Part shown: positions 32,845 to 42,940 of the stretch, piece after piece
How positions within the stretch are numbered: the stretch's first letter is position 1
Layout: each line of letters starts with the position of its first letter
NCBI GenBank assembly: GCA_046329535.1
Contig: JAXLUN010000002.1
Span: forward strand, 434,001-498,000
Direction: 5' to 3'
Length of the DNA: 64,000 nt
From: Bog-950 sp046329535
Lineage (GTDB): Bacteria; Bacteroidota; Bacteroidia; Chitinophagales; LD1
Notes under the pieces: generated by a model
Told to the model about the DNA's origin: nothing
Seen by the model: only the letters and a program-made list of their open reading frames with translations
Database searches by the model: none
Program-made: the position numbers and the translations under genes

Positions 32845-35800
32845 ATGAAACTATTCTACTTTAAGTTTTTGCTTGCCTTGTTTTTTTCTGCTTTGCTTGG
32901 CTTTACTGTAAGTGCTCAACCGGGCTGCCCCAGTGTAAATGCCGGTAGTGATATCACGTTGCCCTGCGGAACCACATGCACCAATCTAACCGCCACCTAT
33001 TTTGAAACAGGTGGAGCTGCCACCTATACCGTTGGAGCTATTCCTTATACCCCATTCCCTTACAATGCCGGCACATCCGTAATCGTTAATCAAGATGATG
33101 TTTGGTCAACGGTTATTGATCTTCCTTTCACATTTTGCTTCTTCGACCAACCCTATACGCAAGCGGTGATAGGAGCTAACGGTCTGGTTAGTTTTGATAT
33201 AACCGAAGCCAATCAAACCTGTGTATATGATATGTCGGGTTTAGGCACCTTACCTAACAACGCATTATATACAAACTGTATCATGGGCCCTTATCATGAT
33301 ATTGACCCTTCGCTGGGAGGTACCATTAAATACCAAATTACCGGTAGTGCACCTTGCCGTACTTTTGTTGTGTCGTTCAACAATATACCCATGTATGACA
33401 GCAACGATCCTAGTTCCAATTGTTCCAGCACCACCGATGCCACACACCAGATTGTACTTTATGAAACAACTAACGTTGTAGAGATATACATAAAGGATAA
33501 AGAAGCTTGTACCGATTGGATTGGCGGAAAATCTATAGAAGGCATTCAAAATGCAACTGGTACGGTGGGCTATGCTGTTCCTGGAAGAAACAATACTGTT
33601 TGGGATGCTCACAATGATGCTTACCGCTTTACACCCAGCGGAACTTCTATTGTAACTATAAACTGGTTTGAAGGAGCCAATCAGGTTGGTACCGGAGTAA
33701 CTTATCAAGCCTGCCCAAGCCAGCAAACCACCTATACCGCTAAAGCTACTTACACCCCTTGTTCGGGGGGCACACCTGTAGTTGTAACAGATAATGTGGT
33801 GGTATCACTATCCGGAACACTATCGGCCGGTATAGACTCTTCCAAAAACGTGACTTGTTTTGGTGCCAATAATGGCGCAGCTTATGCCCATGTAAGCGGA
33901 GGCACAGCTCCAATCAATTACGGCTGGGCCGATGGCAGTAGTCAGCTAACCAGAACTAACTTATCTCCGGGCACTTACGTGTTTACAGCAACCGATGCCG
34001 CCAATTGCGTTCGGGCCGATACCGTTATTATTACTCAACCGGCTCAAATGACCGTGAACGTACCCGATGTTACTCAAACAAACTGTTCCGGTTCTGGCTC
34101 AGGTGTTTTAGCAGCTTCCGTCAATGGAGGTTTTGCTCCTTACTCGTTTGCCTGGAACTCGGTACCTGTGCAAACAGATTCAATACTGGATAATGTGGCG
34201 GCAGGAACCTATTCCGTTACCGTTACATCTTCCGGTGGCTGCACAGCAACCGACAATGCTACACTGACCATTCAGGCCGGAGGAAATAATGTAACCATCA
34301 ACAACCCGACAATTACTAATGTATCATGCAATGGGGGAAATGACGGAGTTATTACCACCAGTGCAACCGGTGGAAGCGGAATATTTACTTATAGTTGGAG
34401 CAATACACAATCCGGAGGAACTATCAACTCATTAATTGCCGGAGCATATACCGTAAGTGTGAATGATGGTGCCGGTTGCACAGCTACAGCTACCTATAAC
34501 GTAACAGAACCTACCCCGTTGGTTATTAACGCTCCGAACATTACTAATATCGGTTGTGGTAATAATTTAAGCGGCAGCATTACCGCTAATGTTTCGGGTG
34601 CCACGCCTGCCTATACATATGTGTGGTCTCAACAATCCAATAGCCAGGCATTTTCAGGACAAACCATATCCGGATTGGTTGCAGACACCTACAATCTGAC
34701 CGTGACTGATTCAAAGGGTTGTTCCGCTACAGATGTATATACCGTTACTCAGGTGCCTGCTCTCACCTTTACTCAATCCAATACGAATGTGTCTTGCAAT
34801 GGCGGCAACGATGGTACGGCAACAATCAATATCACCGCAGGTACGGCACCATACAGCTATGATTGGAACGGCACAGGAGCCCAATCTAACTCTACGCTCA
34901 GTAACGCATCAGCCGGAGTAGTTAGTGTTACTTTTACGGATGCTAACTGCAGTATAACCACCACATTCACAATTACTGAGCCTTCAGCTATCTTAATTAC
35001 CGAAGTATCTCAAACTCCTGTTTCCTGCTATGGAGGCAGCGATGGTACCGAAACCATTTCAGTTGTCGGAGGAACACCGGGGCTGACCGGTTATAACTAT
35101 CTGTGGAGCAATACACAGACAGGCACCACGGCATCGGGTTTGCCAGCCGGTTCCATTTCGGTTATTGTAACCGATGGAAATCTATGTACCGCAACTCAAT
35201 CGTTCACTATTACAGAACCTACAGCGCTTACTGCATCAACAACAGCAATTAATTCGACCTGCTATCAAACACCCAATGGAAGTGTTACAGTAAATGCTGC
35301 GGGTGGTACAGTTCCTTACTCTTATCTATGGTCAGATGCTCAATTTACAGCTACAGCTTCTAACTTACTGGCCGGAGCTTATAGCTGTACCGTCACTGAT
35401 TTGAATGGATGTACCGTTACTTCTTTCGGAGTTGTTGGCGAGCCGGCAGATATTATTCTATCCACCTCATCAACTGCCGTAAAGTGTATTGGTGATTTGA
35501 ATGGAACTATTTCGGCTTCTGCCAACGGAGGTACTGCTCCTTATACTTTTTCCGCCACGCTGGATGGAGTTAATTTCTCATACGATAACAATGGTTTAAT
35601 CAGTGGCCTGGGTATTGGTGATTATACAGTTGCTGCTACAGATGCTGCAGGATGCACCACCTCTATTATTCAAAACGTACCTAATGCCACTCCTGATGTT
35701 TTCACTTCCACTACGGATTCTACTTCCTGCTACGGGGCTAATTATAACAATGGTGCCGCTCACATTCTGGGACTTTCATTCCAAAACGGCCCGTTCCAGT

Positions 35801-36459
35801 TTGCGATTGATGGAGGAGGTTACCAATACTCCGGAGACTTCTTTAATTTATCGGCAGGAACTCACGAGATAAACGCCATTAACTTTAATGGTTGTGTTAC
35901 CCAAGTGCAGGTAGTAGTCTATGAGCCACTTCCGATTATTGTCAATGTTAATCCCGATTCGCTTGTTCTGCCTTTAGGAGAAAGTGCAGCTGTTCAGGTG
36001 GACTATCTGAATGCCTCCGGAGTAACTTACAACTGGACTCCGATCATAGGCCTTAGCTGCTCAGACTGTCCCAATCCGGTAATCAATAGTTTTCTCAGAC
36101 AGGATTATACTGTAACGGTTAGTTCTGTCAATGGCTCTTCAATCTGTTACGGAACAGCTACTCTGCATGTTGATGTTGAACCACATAAACCTCTTTTTAT
36201 ACCGAATTCATTTACTCCTAACGGAGATGGCAATAATGATTTGTTTCAGATTTTCGGTGAGGACATAAAAGTGGTTGATTTAAAAATATTCAATCGCTGG
36301 GGTGAGTTGGTATATCAATCTAATAATCAATTTGCCGGTTGGGACGGAACCTACAAAGGCCAAATGCAGTTACCACAAGTATTTACTTACACAGCCGTGG
36401 TTACTTTCTTAGATGATAAAAAAGCAGAGAAAAACGGAACGGTAACTTTGGTTAGATAG
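32845..36459 (+). CDS. SprB-repeat adhesin with gliding-type (type B) C-terminal domain
   Basis: The 1204-residue protein has a signal peptide (ending VSAQ) and a lectin-like N-terminal domain (about residues 40-290, VIDLPFTFCFFDQPYTQAVI). About nine SprB-type repeats follow (xVSCNGGNDGxxxxxxxGGT then APYSYxW, e.g. near 34310, 34790, 35010). The last 95 residues form the gliding-motility-associated C-terminal domain (IPNSFTPNGDGNNDLFQIFG, IFNRWGELVYQ, AGWDGTYKG). It should be exported by the T9SS and anchored at the surface, like SprB, with help from the PorP/SprF protein encoded upstream. Ligand is unknown. Confidence 0.93.
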   Translation: MKLFYFKFLLALFFSALLGFTVSAQPGCPSVNAGSDITLPCGTTCTNLTATYFETGGAATYTVGAIPYTPFPYNAGTSVIVNQDDVWSTVIDLPFTFCFFDQPYTQAVIGANGLVSFDITEANQTCVYDMSGLGTLPNNALYTNCIMGPYHDIDPSLGGTIKYQITGSAPCRTFVVSFNNIPMYDSNDPSSNCSSTTDATHQIVLYETTNVVEIYIKDKEACTDWIGGKSIEGIQNATGTVGYAVPGRNNTVWDAHNDAYRFTPSGTSIVTINWFEGANQVGTGVTYQACPSQQTTYTAKATYTPCSGGTPVVVTDNVVVSLSGTLSAGIDSSKNVTCFGANNGAAYAHVSGGTAPINYGWADGSSQLTRTNLSPGTYVFTATDAANCVRADTVIITQPAQMTVNVPDVTQTNCSGSGSGVLAASVNGGFAPYSFAWNSVPVQTDSILDNVAAGTYSVTVTSSGGCTATDNATLTIQAGGNNVTINNPTITNVSCNGGNDGVITTSATGGSGIFTYSWSNTQSGGTINSLIAGAYTVSVNDGAGCTATATYNVTEPTPLVINAPNITNIGCGNNLSGSITANVSGATPAYTYVWSQQSNSQAFSGQTISGLVADTYNLTVTDSKGCSATDVYTVTQVPALTFTQSNTNVSCNGGNDGTATINITAGTAPYSYDWNGTGAQSNSTLSNASAGVVSVTFTDANCSITTTFTITEPSAILITEVSQTPVSCYGGSDGTETISVVGGTPGLTGYNYLWSNTQTGTTASGLPAGSISVIVTDGNLCTATQSFTITEPTALTASTTAINSTCYQTPNGSVTVNAAGGTVPYSYLWSDAQFTATASNLLAGAYSCTVTDLNGCTVTSFGVVGEPADIILSTSSTAVKCIGDLNGTISASANGGTAPYTFSATLDGVNFSYDNNGLISGLGIGDYTVAATDAAGCTTSIIQNVPNATPDVFTSTTDSTSCYGANYNNGAAHILGLSFQNGPFQFAIDGGGYQYSGDFFNLSAGTHEINAINFNGCVTQVQVVVYEPLPIIVNVNPDSLVLPLGESAAVQVDYLNASGVTYNWTPIIGLSCSDCPNPVINSFLRQDYTVTVSSVNGSSICYGTATLHVDVEPHKPLFIPNSFTPNGDGNNDLFQIFGEDIKVVDLKIFNRWGELVYQSNNQFAGWDGTYKGQMQLPQVFTYTAVVTFLDDKKAEKNGTVTLVR

Positions 36460-36937
36460 AAAGTGATTGCTTGGAAACAATCATACCATCTTCATCGCAA
36501 TAGATAAATTCACCGGGTACAAAATCTACACCGGCAAACCGTACGGTAATATTTTCCTGCCCTTCATTTCTTTTGTTGCTTTTAAGCGGTATAGTATTTA
36601 ATGCTTTAACGCCCAATGGCAACTTAGAAATAGCCACCGAATCTCGTATACAGCCAAAAACCACAATACCGTTCCAGTTGTTTTTTACTGCCAGTTCGCC
36701 CAGCATATCACCTAATAGGGCACAACGAGAAGAACCTCCACCATCTACAACCAATACTTTCCCCTCACCATTTTGCTCTAATGTTTTACGCACAAGGCTG
36801 TTATCCTCAAAACACTTAAGTGTGTGTACTTCTCCACCAAAAAATTTATGTCCACCATAATCTTTGAAACCTATAGGCTCTGAAACCCTTACCAGTTCAG
36901 CATGGTTATCACATAAATCTGCAGTTTTTATCTCCAT
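36452..36937 (-). CDS. rraA: RraA family protein
   Basis: The 161-residue protein matches RraA: TADLCDNHAELVRV, GKVLVVDGGGSSRCALLGDM, and GIVVFGCIRDSVAISKLPLG, with the GD and RD pairs that in related aldolases hold the metal. In E. coli RraA inhibits RNase E; other members are 4-hydroxy-4-methyl-2-oxoglutarate aldolases, and the choice cannot be made here. Its last codons overlap the end of the convergent adhesin gene by 8 bp. Confidence 0.9.
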   Translation of the reverse strand: MEIKTADLCDNHAELVRVSEPIGFKDYGGHKFFGGEVHTLKCFEDNSLVRKTLEQNGEGKVLVVDGGGSSRCALLGDMLGELAVKNNWNGIVVFGCIRDSVAISKLPLGVKALNTIPLKSNKRNEGQENITVRFAGVDFVPGEFIYCDEDGMIVSKQSLSI

Positions 36938-36963
36938 ATAGAGTAGTAATTGTGTATGATAAA

Positions 36964-37713
36964 TTAATTCTGTTTTAATCCAGGGTATTTCATTTTTAAT
37001 GCCTCCAATGTTTCAACTACTTTTTTGGCAATCAAATATTCTTTATACCAGTTTTGGTCTGCCGGAATAATATTCCAGGCTGAGTTTTCTGAACAATAGA
37101 GAAATGCATCTTCATAAGCTTTCATGTACTGTGGCCAAAGTTCTCGCTCTTTTAAATCGGCATCGTTGTGTTTCCACATTTTTGTTTTATCGCTCATACG
37201 CTCTTGCAAACGTTCCAGTTGCTCCTCTTTTGACACGTGCAGATAGAACTTTAAAACAGTTGTTCCGGTTTCAGCTAAAAGTTTCTCAAAATTATTGATA
37301 TGCTCATATCGCTGCTTAATTGTTTTATCATCTACCCAGGCATGAACCCTTTGTATGATTACATCCTCATAATGGGAGCGGTTAAAAATATGCACAATAC
37401 CTTTTTCCGGCACCTGTTGATGAACCCGCCAAAGAAAGTCGTGTTTCATTTCCAACTCAGTGGGCTTTTTAAATGCAATTACCCGGCAGCCCATCGGATT
37501 TACCGCATCAAATACACTCTTTATCACCCCGTCTTTACCCGAAGCATCCATTCCCTGCAGCACAACTAGCAAAGCATGTTTGCTCTCGGCATACATCAGG
37601 TTTTGTAACTCTTCCAGCTTAAATTTCAACTTAAGTGTTTCTTTCTTTATCTGGTCTTTGTTGAACTTTTTAGGAGCACGTGTGTCAGTTGATTTTAGTC
37701 TGGATTTTACCAT
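36964..37713 (-). CDS. Polyphosphate kinase 2 (PPK2) family protein
   Basis: The 249-residue P-loop kinase transfers phosphate between polyphosphate and nucleotides. Walker A is GMDASGKDG (residues 54-62), followed by the acidic and basic residues in HIFNRSHYEDVIIQRVHAW and the lid region RLQERMSDKTKMWKHNDAD. It resembles the short, one-domain class of PPK2. A likely role is to regenerate NDP/NTP from polyphosphate. It has 26 bp to the next gene on the same strand. Confidence 0.92.
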   Translation of the reverse strand: MVKSRLKSTDTRAPKKFNKDQIKKETLKLKFKLEELQNLMYAESKHALLVVLQGMDASGKDGVIKSVFDAVNPMGCRVIAFKKPTELEMKHDFLWRVHQQVPEKGIVHIFNRSHYEDVIIQRVHAWVDDKTIKQRYEHINNFEKLLAETGTTVLKFYLHVSKEEQLERLQERMSDKTKMWKHNDADLKERELWPQYMKAYEDAFLYCSENSAWNIIPADQNWYKEYLIAKKVVETLEALKMKYPGLKQN

Positions 37714-37784
37714 GTTAGATTATTTACAGTACGAAGATAGAAACTGTTCGGCAGCAAGATGATTAATAGAAAGAAAAGAGTGAA

Positions 37785-38453
37785 TCAGGCATCCTTCAAC
37801 TCTAAACCTAATTTGGTTTCCCGATGAATATATGTTACCAGGCGGTAACAGAAATAAGAGGCAATAGGGGCAAACAAAACGTCCATACTGTAATGAACGT
37901 GTTGAAACAAAATCATGAAGCTTACAATAATAGTAACCGCGAATGTCCAACCTTTTACAAATCGGTTGACCGATACCAAAAACAGGATAGCCAATGCCGA
38001 AACGTGGCCGGAGAAAAATAAATCTTTAGTTACTACTACATCCGGACTGTGCAGCAATACACCTGCCAACGGGTCGTTTAAGAATATCATATCGCGAGGG
38101 GGTTCAAGAGGCAGTAGATAAATACTGATAGTTCTGGCCAGAAACACAAAAGAGAAAGTCTGTATTCCTTTTATTAACCGATCCGGGTAGGGTAATACAA
38201 AAATCAAAACAAGCCAGATAGTAGAGTACTCCAAAAAGAAAATAGGCCATGAAAAATCAATAGGGTGCAGATGGTTTAGCACCAAATCATTTACCAATAT
38301 TCCAGGTCTTTCCTGCCATAGTCGGAGAAAATGAAAATTATAGATAGCTACGGTAATAAATACCAAAATAGAAGTAATGAACTGGTTTCGAAAACTTTTC
38401 GAAATCCAGGCTTTGCTCCAGGCTTTGGGTATATTTTTTAACTCGTTAAACAT
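37785..38453 (-). CDS. PAP2-type (sphingomyelin synthase-like) membrane phosphatase
   Basis: The 222-residue membrane protein has about six hydrophobic segments and the split PAP2 signature of the sphingomyelin-synthase-like class: KDLFFSGHVSALAILFL and FQHVHYSMDVLFAP, giving the catalytic His-His-Asp. It may move or cleave a phospho-head group on a membrane lipid; Bacteroidota make sphingolipids, but the substrate is not shown. No signal peptide. A 41 bp gap separates it from the CPBP protease gene upstream on the same strand. Confidence 0.8.
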   Translation of the reverse strand: MFNELKNIPKAWSKAWISKSFRNQFITSILVFITVAIYNFHFLRLWQERPGILVNDLVLNHLHPIDFSWPIFFLEYSTIWLVLIFVLPYPDRLIKGIQTFSFVFLARTISIYLLPLEPPRDMIFLNDPLAGVLLHSPDVVVTKDLFFSGHVSALAILFLVSVNRFVKGWTFAVTIIVSFMILFQHVHYSMDVLFAPIASYFCYRLVTYIHRETKLGLELKDA

Positions 38454-38494
38454 GATATCACAAGCTAAGATAATAAACGAAAAACAAACATTCC

Positions 38495-39079
38495 CTATGA
38501 ACCAGTTTGATTCACATTTTTTTGATACGCATACTTTAACACCGTGAACATAGCAACATCGTAAACAAAGTGCGCAGTTACTGCGCTGAGCAGGCCAAAA
38601 TACCTGAACAGATAACCAAAACCTGCACAGATAATAATGAGCACAGAACCATAAATAGTCAGGTTAATATTAGCCGGGTTGATGTAACCATGTAATAACA
38701 CAAAAAGTATAGCAGCCGGCCATATACCTATAATTGGTTGAATGCCCGCTCTAAAGAGAATTTCTTCCCCAACGCTGGCACAAAAAGAATAAAACAAAAT
38801 GTTAACCAGAGAAGGGTTCATGTCCTGCATTAAATGCTGAAAAAAAACACGAACACTTTTAAAGCGCTTGCCATTAATTAAGGCTACGGCAAGCAAGGCT
38901 GAAAGGCTGCCAAAAAAAACACCCGACAGGCCCTGAATATAATAGGCCTTTCCCCCGGCAAGCACCTGTTCTGCTACCCGGTTTTGTAAGTAATTAATAA
39001 GCAAAACTCCTATGGCACTCATACCAAGAAGAGTGAGCCAGCTCAAATACTGTAATCGTTTTTTGTCAGGAACTACCAT
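38495..39079 (-). CDS. CPBP-family intramembrane metalloprotease
   Basis: The 194-residue protein has multiple membrane segments and the CPBP (CAAX protease-like) motifs: GEEILFRAGI (EExxxR), FVLLHGYI with His, and SAVTAHFVYDVAMF with the second His. These residues would coordinate zinc for proteolysis in the membrane. Length is at the short end but complete. The target is unknown. It is divergent from thiL. Confidence 0.85.
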   Translation of the reverse strand: MVVPDKKRLQYLSWLTLLGMSAIGVLLINYLQNRVAEQVLAGGKAYYIQGLSGVFFGSLSALLAVALINGKRFKSVRVFFQHLMQDMNPSLVNILFYSFCASVGEEILFRAGIQPIIGIWPAAILFVLLHGYINPANINLTIYGSVLIIICAGFGYLFRYFGLLSAVTAHFVYDVAMFTVLKYAYQKNVNQTGS

Positions 39080-39201
39080 GTACAGACAAGTCGGAAATAC
39101 CTACCGTTTTATGTGTGTTATATTTTCCCATCAGCATTATAAGCCGGAATCTTTATCAGATACTCTCAAATATAGTAAACTTGCCTTTCTAAAAATTATT
39201 T

Positions 39202-40236
39202 ATGGCTGACGAGAAAAAAGTAACCCCCATCAGTGCGCTAGGCGAATTCGGTTTGATTGAAAGATTGACCCATGGGTTTGAAACCGTCAACCCCTCTACA
39301 ATCAAAACCGTAGGTGATGATGCCGCGGTTATTGATAACTCTGGAAAGAAAACGGTGGTTAGTACGGATTTACTGGTTGAGGGAATTCACTTCGATATTA
39401 TGTACACGCCATTAAAGCATTTAGGTTATAAAAGTGTAGTGGTGAATTTGAGCGATATATATGCCATGAACGCAACACCCAAACAGGTAACAGTGTCCTT
39501 AGCTATCTCCTCACGTTATACCGTTGAGGCTCTCGAAGAACTTTATGAAGGAATTAAGCTGGCCTGCAAAAACTATCAGGTCGATTTAGTTGGTGGCGAT
39601 ACTACTTCCTCATTAAGCGGATTAATCATTTCTGTAACCGCTATTGGTGAAGCTAGTGAAGAGGAGCTTGTTTATCGCAACGGAGCCAAGGTGGGTGATT
39701 TAATTTGCGTTACCGGAGATTTGGGAGGAGCTTATCTGGGTCTGCAAATACTGGAACGTGAAAAAAGAATTTACCTGGAACATCCGGGTGTACAGCCGGA
39801 ACTGGAGAATGCGGATTATTTAATAGGTCGGCAGCTAAAACCGGAGGCACGAAAGGATGTTATTCATTTTTTTAAAGAAATGAATATTAAACCTACCTCC
39901 ATGATGGATTTAAGTGATGGCTTATCCTCAGATATTTTTCACATCTGCAAACAAAGCGGAGTTGGTTGTGATATTAACGAAGCTACCGTACCGGTAAGTG
40001 AAGATGCCTACAACATGGCTCTCAACTTCAATCTGGATCCTATCACCTGTGCTTTGAATGGAGGAGAAGATTATGAATTGCTTTTTACTATTGAACCTGA
40101 AGATGAAACCAAATTGAACGGGGAAGACACGTTTTCGATCATTGGTCAGATTACCGCTAAAGAGAATGGTTGTGTGCTAATAACGCGTAGCGGAAACAGA
40201 CACCAATTGAAATCACAGGGATGGAATCATTTCTAG
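39202..40236 (+). CDS. thiL: Thiamine-monophosphate kinase
   Basis: The 344-residue enzyme phosphorylates thiamine monophosphate to thiamine diphosphate. Motifs: GEFGLIERL, VGDDAAVI, STDLLVEGIHFD, DLVGGDTTSS, TGDLGGAYLG, MDLSDGLSSD and GGEDYELLFT, all expected for ThiL (PurM-like fold). It ends with a 4 bp overlap with the convergent unknown gene. A -7-like TAAACTTG lies 18 bp upstream; no thiamine riboswitch is visible in the short 5' region. Confidence 0.96.
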   Translation: MADEKKVTPISALGEFGLIERLTHGFETVNPSTIKTVGDDAAVIDNSGKKTVVSTDLLVEGIHFDIMYTPLKHLGYKSVVVNLSDIYAMNATPKQVTVSLAISSRYTVEALEELYEGIKLACKNYQVDLVGGDTTSSLSGLIISVTAIGEASEEELVYRNGAKVGDLICVTGDLGGAYLGLQILEREKRIYLEHPGVQPELENADYLIGRQLKPEARKDVIHFFKEMNIKPTSMMDLSDGLSSDIFHICKQSGVGCDINEATVPVSEDAYNMALNFNLDPITCALNGGEDYELLFTIEPEDETKLNGEDTFSIIGQITAKENGCVLITRSGNRHQLKSQGWNHF

Positions 40237-40709
40237 TTCTGAATTTTGCTTACAGTTGGATCCAGGCAAGACACTTTAAGTTTTACTTCATCACCCACCT
40301 TAAAACTGGTTTCAGAAGCCCTTATTTCGTTTGAATACGAGCGGGTTTTATACACATATTCATAAATGAGATACTCGGTGGAGTGGCCCTTACTTGTTCT
40401 TATCTCAGAACGAGTAATACGGGAGTCAATTACTTCGGTTTTTCTAGCAAGCATCGTGCTACAGTAGCTTTCATTCAACCAAAGCAGAATAACTAACAAA
40501 CTAACTCCCATTACCGACATAATCAATCGACCCCCAAACCCCTGTTTTTTCCCATTCCAAAAAATTTCATCTATTCCGGCAACAGCAGTTCCTAACACAC
40601 ATAAAAAAGCAATAACCAATGGAAAGCCCGAATAGTAGTGTGCTCTGAAAATTATAAATGCCGCTGCAATAAGAAAAACTGCGAGGAAAATCTTTCCCTG
40701 TTTTGTCAC
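40233..40709 (-). CDS. Small membrane protein with extracytoplasmic DUF3592-like domain
   Basis: The 158-residue protein has three hydrophobic segments (residues 8-22, 29-46 and 62-79). A C-terminal strand-rich domain follows (about 85-158, STEYLIYEYVYKTRSYSNE, GDEVKLKVSCLDPTVSKI), similar in shape to DUF3592 proteins. Function is unknown. It lies 5 bp downstream of thrC on the same strand, so it may be the last gene of the threonine operon's transcript. It overlaps thiL by 4 bp at the end. Confidence 0.65.
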   Translation of the reverse strand: MTKQGKIFLAVFLIAAAFIIFRAHYYSGFPLVIAFLCVLGTAVAGIDEIFWNGKKQGFGGRLIMSVMGVSLLVILLWLNESYCSTMLARKTEVIDSRITRSEIRTSKGHSTEYLIYEYVYKTRSYSNEIRASETSFKVGDEVKLKVSCLDPTVSKIQN

Positions 40710-40714
40710 GGTGA

Positions 40715-42010
40715 TTATTGTGTAGAAAGAAAATTTTTCAACTCCTCAAACTTCGGCTCCAGCAAAATACTTTTCTTCTTCTGCTGAAGTAAATACTTCA
40801 TTGAATCCGGAAATTCAATCGGATTACCGGTTGCCCGTTCAACTACATCGCTAAACTTAATCGGGTGAGCTGTTTCAAGAAGCAAACCTTTAGTATTTGA
40901 GTGTTGCGAGAGATATTTTTCCAGAGAAGCAAAAGCTACCGCTCCATGCGGATCTAAAGTGTAATTGTATTGTTTGTAAACGTTTGCAATTGTTTCGGCA
41001 GTTTCTGTATCAGAAATTGAATAACTGCTGATGAAGTTTTGAATGCGAGAAAAATCATGCTTAAACAATTCGAGAATACGAACAAAGTTACTTGGGTTGC
41101 CCACGTCCATTGCGTTAGAAATAGTGGCCACTGCTTGTTGCGAATTAAAGTTTCCGCTTTGCAAATACTTGGTGAAAACATCGTTGCTGTTGCAGGCTGC
41201 TACAAAATGTTTTACAGGCAACCCGGAAACTGCCGCCAGCAGCCCAGCGCATATATTTCCAAAATTGCCGCTTGGCACACAAACCACAGGTGGCTCATTA
41301 TCTTGCCACTGCTGTAATGCGTAGAAATAATAAAACTGCTGCGGTAGCCAGCGCGCCACATTAATGGAATTAGCTGAGGTGAGAAACAAATTTTTGTTCA
41401 GTTCTTCATCGGCAAAAGCTTGCTTCACCATTTGTTGACAATCATCAAAAGTTCCCGTTACTTCCAGTGCAGTAATATTTTGCCCGAGTGTAGTCAATTG
41501 CAACTCTTGAATCTTACTTACCTTTCCACTCGGATAAAGAATCACCACATCTACTCCCTCTACTCCGAGAAATCCGTTGGCAACAGCACTTCCGGTATCA
41601 CCGCTTGTTGCTACAAGCACAGTTACTTTTCGCGAATCTGTCTTTGAAAAATAACCAAGGCAGCGACTCATGAATCGCGCGCCCACATCTTTAAATGCCA
41701 GCGTTGGTCCGTGGAATAATTCTAGCGAGGAAATACTTTCCGAAACTTTTACAAGAGGGAAATTGAAGTTGACAGCGTACTCACAGATTTGAAACAAATC
41801 TTCTTCCGCAATATCATCGCCCACATACGGACGAATAACTTCAAAAGCAATTTGTGCTTTTGATTTTTGCTTGAACGAACTGAGAAATTCTTTCGATAAA
41901 GCCGGAATGCTCTCGGGGAAATACAGCCCCTTATCGGGTGCCTGACCTTTTATAGTGGCTTCGCGAAAAGAAACTTTCTCAGAATGGTGGTTGGTGCTGT
42001 AGTAACGCAT
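40715..42010 (-). CDS. thrC: Threonine synthase
   Basis: The 431-residue PLP enzyme converts O-phosphohomoserine to threonine. The start at ATG 42010 (MRYYSTNHHSEKVSFREA) fits the family better than the TTG at 42022, which would overlap thrB. The PLP lysine is in LFHGPTLAFKDVGARFM; ATSGDTGSAVANGF, SANSINVARW and PSGNFGN follow. It is the third gene of the operon, 8 bp after the thrB stop. Confidence 0.95.
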   Translation of the reverse strand: MRYYSTNHHSEKVSFREATIKGQAPDKGLYFPESIPALSKEFLSSFKQKSKAQIAFEVIRPYVGDDIAEEDLFQICEYAVNFNFPLVKVSESISSLELFHGPTLAFKDVGARFMSRCLGYFSKTDSRKVTVLVATSGDTGSAVANGFLGVEGVDVVILYPSGKVSKIQELQLTTLGQNITALEVTGTFDDCQQMVKQAFADEELNKNLFLTSANSINVARWLPQQFYYFYALQQWQDNEPPVVCVPSGNFGNICAGLLAAVSGLPVKHFVAACNSNDVFTKYLQSGNFNSQQAVATISNAMDVGNPSNFVRILELFKHDFSRIQNFISSYSISDTETAETIANVYKQYNYTLDPHGAVAFASLEKYLSQHSNTKGLLLETAHPIKFSDVVERATGNPIEFPDSMKYLLQQKKKSILLEPKFEELKNFLSTQ

Positions 42011-42018
42011 TTGTGTTT

Positions 42019-42939
42019 TCAATTTACAATTTCAACGCCCTCATTATTTACTTTCGTCACATACACATTGAAATCAATTCCTGTTTTACGATAAACATCA
42101 TTCATTGCCTGTTCCACTTTTTTTGCGGTGGCTTCATCTTTACTCAACATAAACACCGAAGGCCCTGAACCGGAAATTCCTCCGCCCAAAGCACCGGCTT
42201 CCATACATTGTTTTTTCAGTTCATCAAAAGCGGGAATCAGTTTACTGCGCACCGGTTCAATCAAAATATCTTTCAGCGAGCGACTGATTAACTCGTAATC
42301 TTCTTTCATAAAGCCCGCCACCAAGCCCGCCACGTTTGCCCATTGAGTTACCGCATCTTTCAGCGCCACTTGTTTTGGTAATATTTCGCGGGCGTAACTT
42401 GTCTTCACTTCAATTTGCGGGTGAATAATAGTTACATGCAATGGAGGAAAATTGAGCGAGGTAATATCCAACGGCTCGTTACTGCGGATAAGGGTAACGC
42501 CTCCATAAATGCAGGGCGCAATATTATCGGCATGCCATGCCTGCGATGCAATTTGCTCGCCATACATAGCAAAACGCACTAGCTCCATTTTTGTGAACCG
42601 ATTACCAAGTAAATGATTTGCCGCCACCACTACACCGGCTGCACTTGCTGCACTCGAACCAATTCCGCTTCCGGGCTTAATCACTTTTGTGCTTTCTACT
42701 TCAAAACCAATTTCTTCATTCACCGCGTTCATCATGGCGAGCAGCGCACCGCCAAAAACATTTTTCGTGGGCTCGGTAGGAAGGTTGTAGTTGTCTTTAT
42801 TAATGATGCGGACTTGCTTTTTGTCGAGCAGGCGGACCGTTATTTTATCGCTGGGCTGGTCAACCGCAAAGCCCATGATGTCGAAACCGCAAACAATGTT
42901 TGCGACAGTAGCTGGTGATAAAACTGAAACTTTTTTCAT
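42019..42939 (-). CDS. thrB: Homoserine kinase
   Basis: The 306-residue GHMP kinase phosphorylates homoserine. The ATP loop is IKPGSGIGSSAASAAGVVVA; the N-terminus KKVSVLSPATVANIVCGFD and the C-terminal GGGISGSGPSVFMLS are typical. It starts 1 bp after the thrA stop codon and is followed by thrC after 8 bp, so the three are translated from one transcript. Confidence 0.95.
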   Translation of the reverse strand: MKKVSVLSPATVANIVCGFDIMGFAVDQPSDKITVRLLDKKQVRIINKDNYNLPTEPTKNVFGGALLAMMNAVNEEIGFEVESTKVIKPGSGIGSSAASAAGVVVAANHLLGNRFTKMELVRFAMYGEQIASQAWHADNIAPCIYGGVTLIRSNEPLDITSLNFPPLHVTIIHPQIEVKTSYAREILPKQVALKDAVTQWANVAGLVAGFMKEDYELISRSLKDILIEPVRSKLIPAFDELKKQCMEAGALGGGISGSGPSVFMLSKDEATAKKVEQAMNDVYRKTGIDFNVYVTKVNNEGVEIVN

Positions 42940-42940
42940 G

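Noticed and set aside
42010..42022. TTG start at 42022 for thrC
   Set aside because: The ATG at 42010 gives MRYYSTNHH, the usual start of Bacteroidota ThrC, and avoids overlap with thrB.
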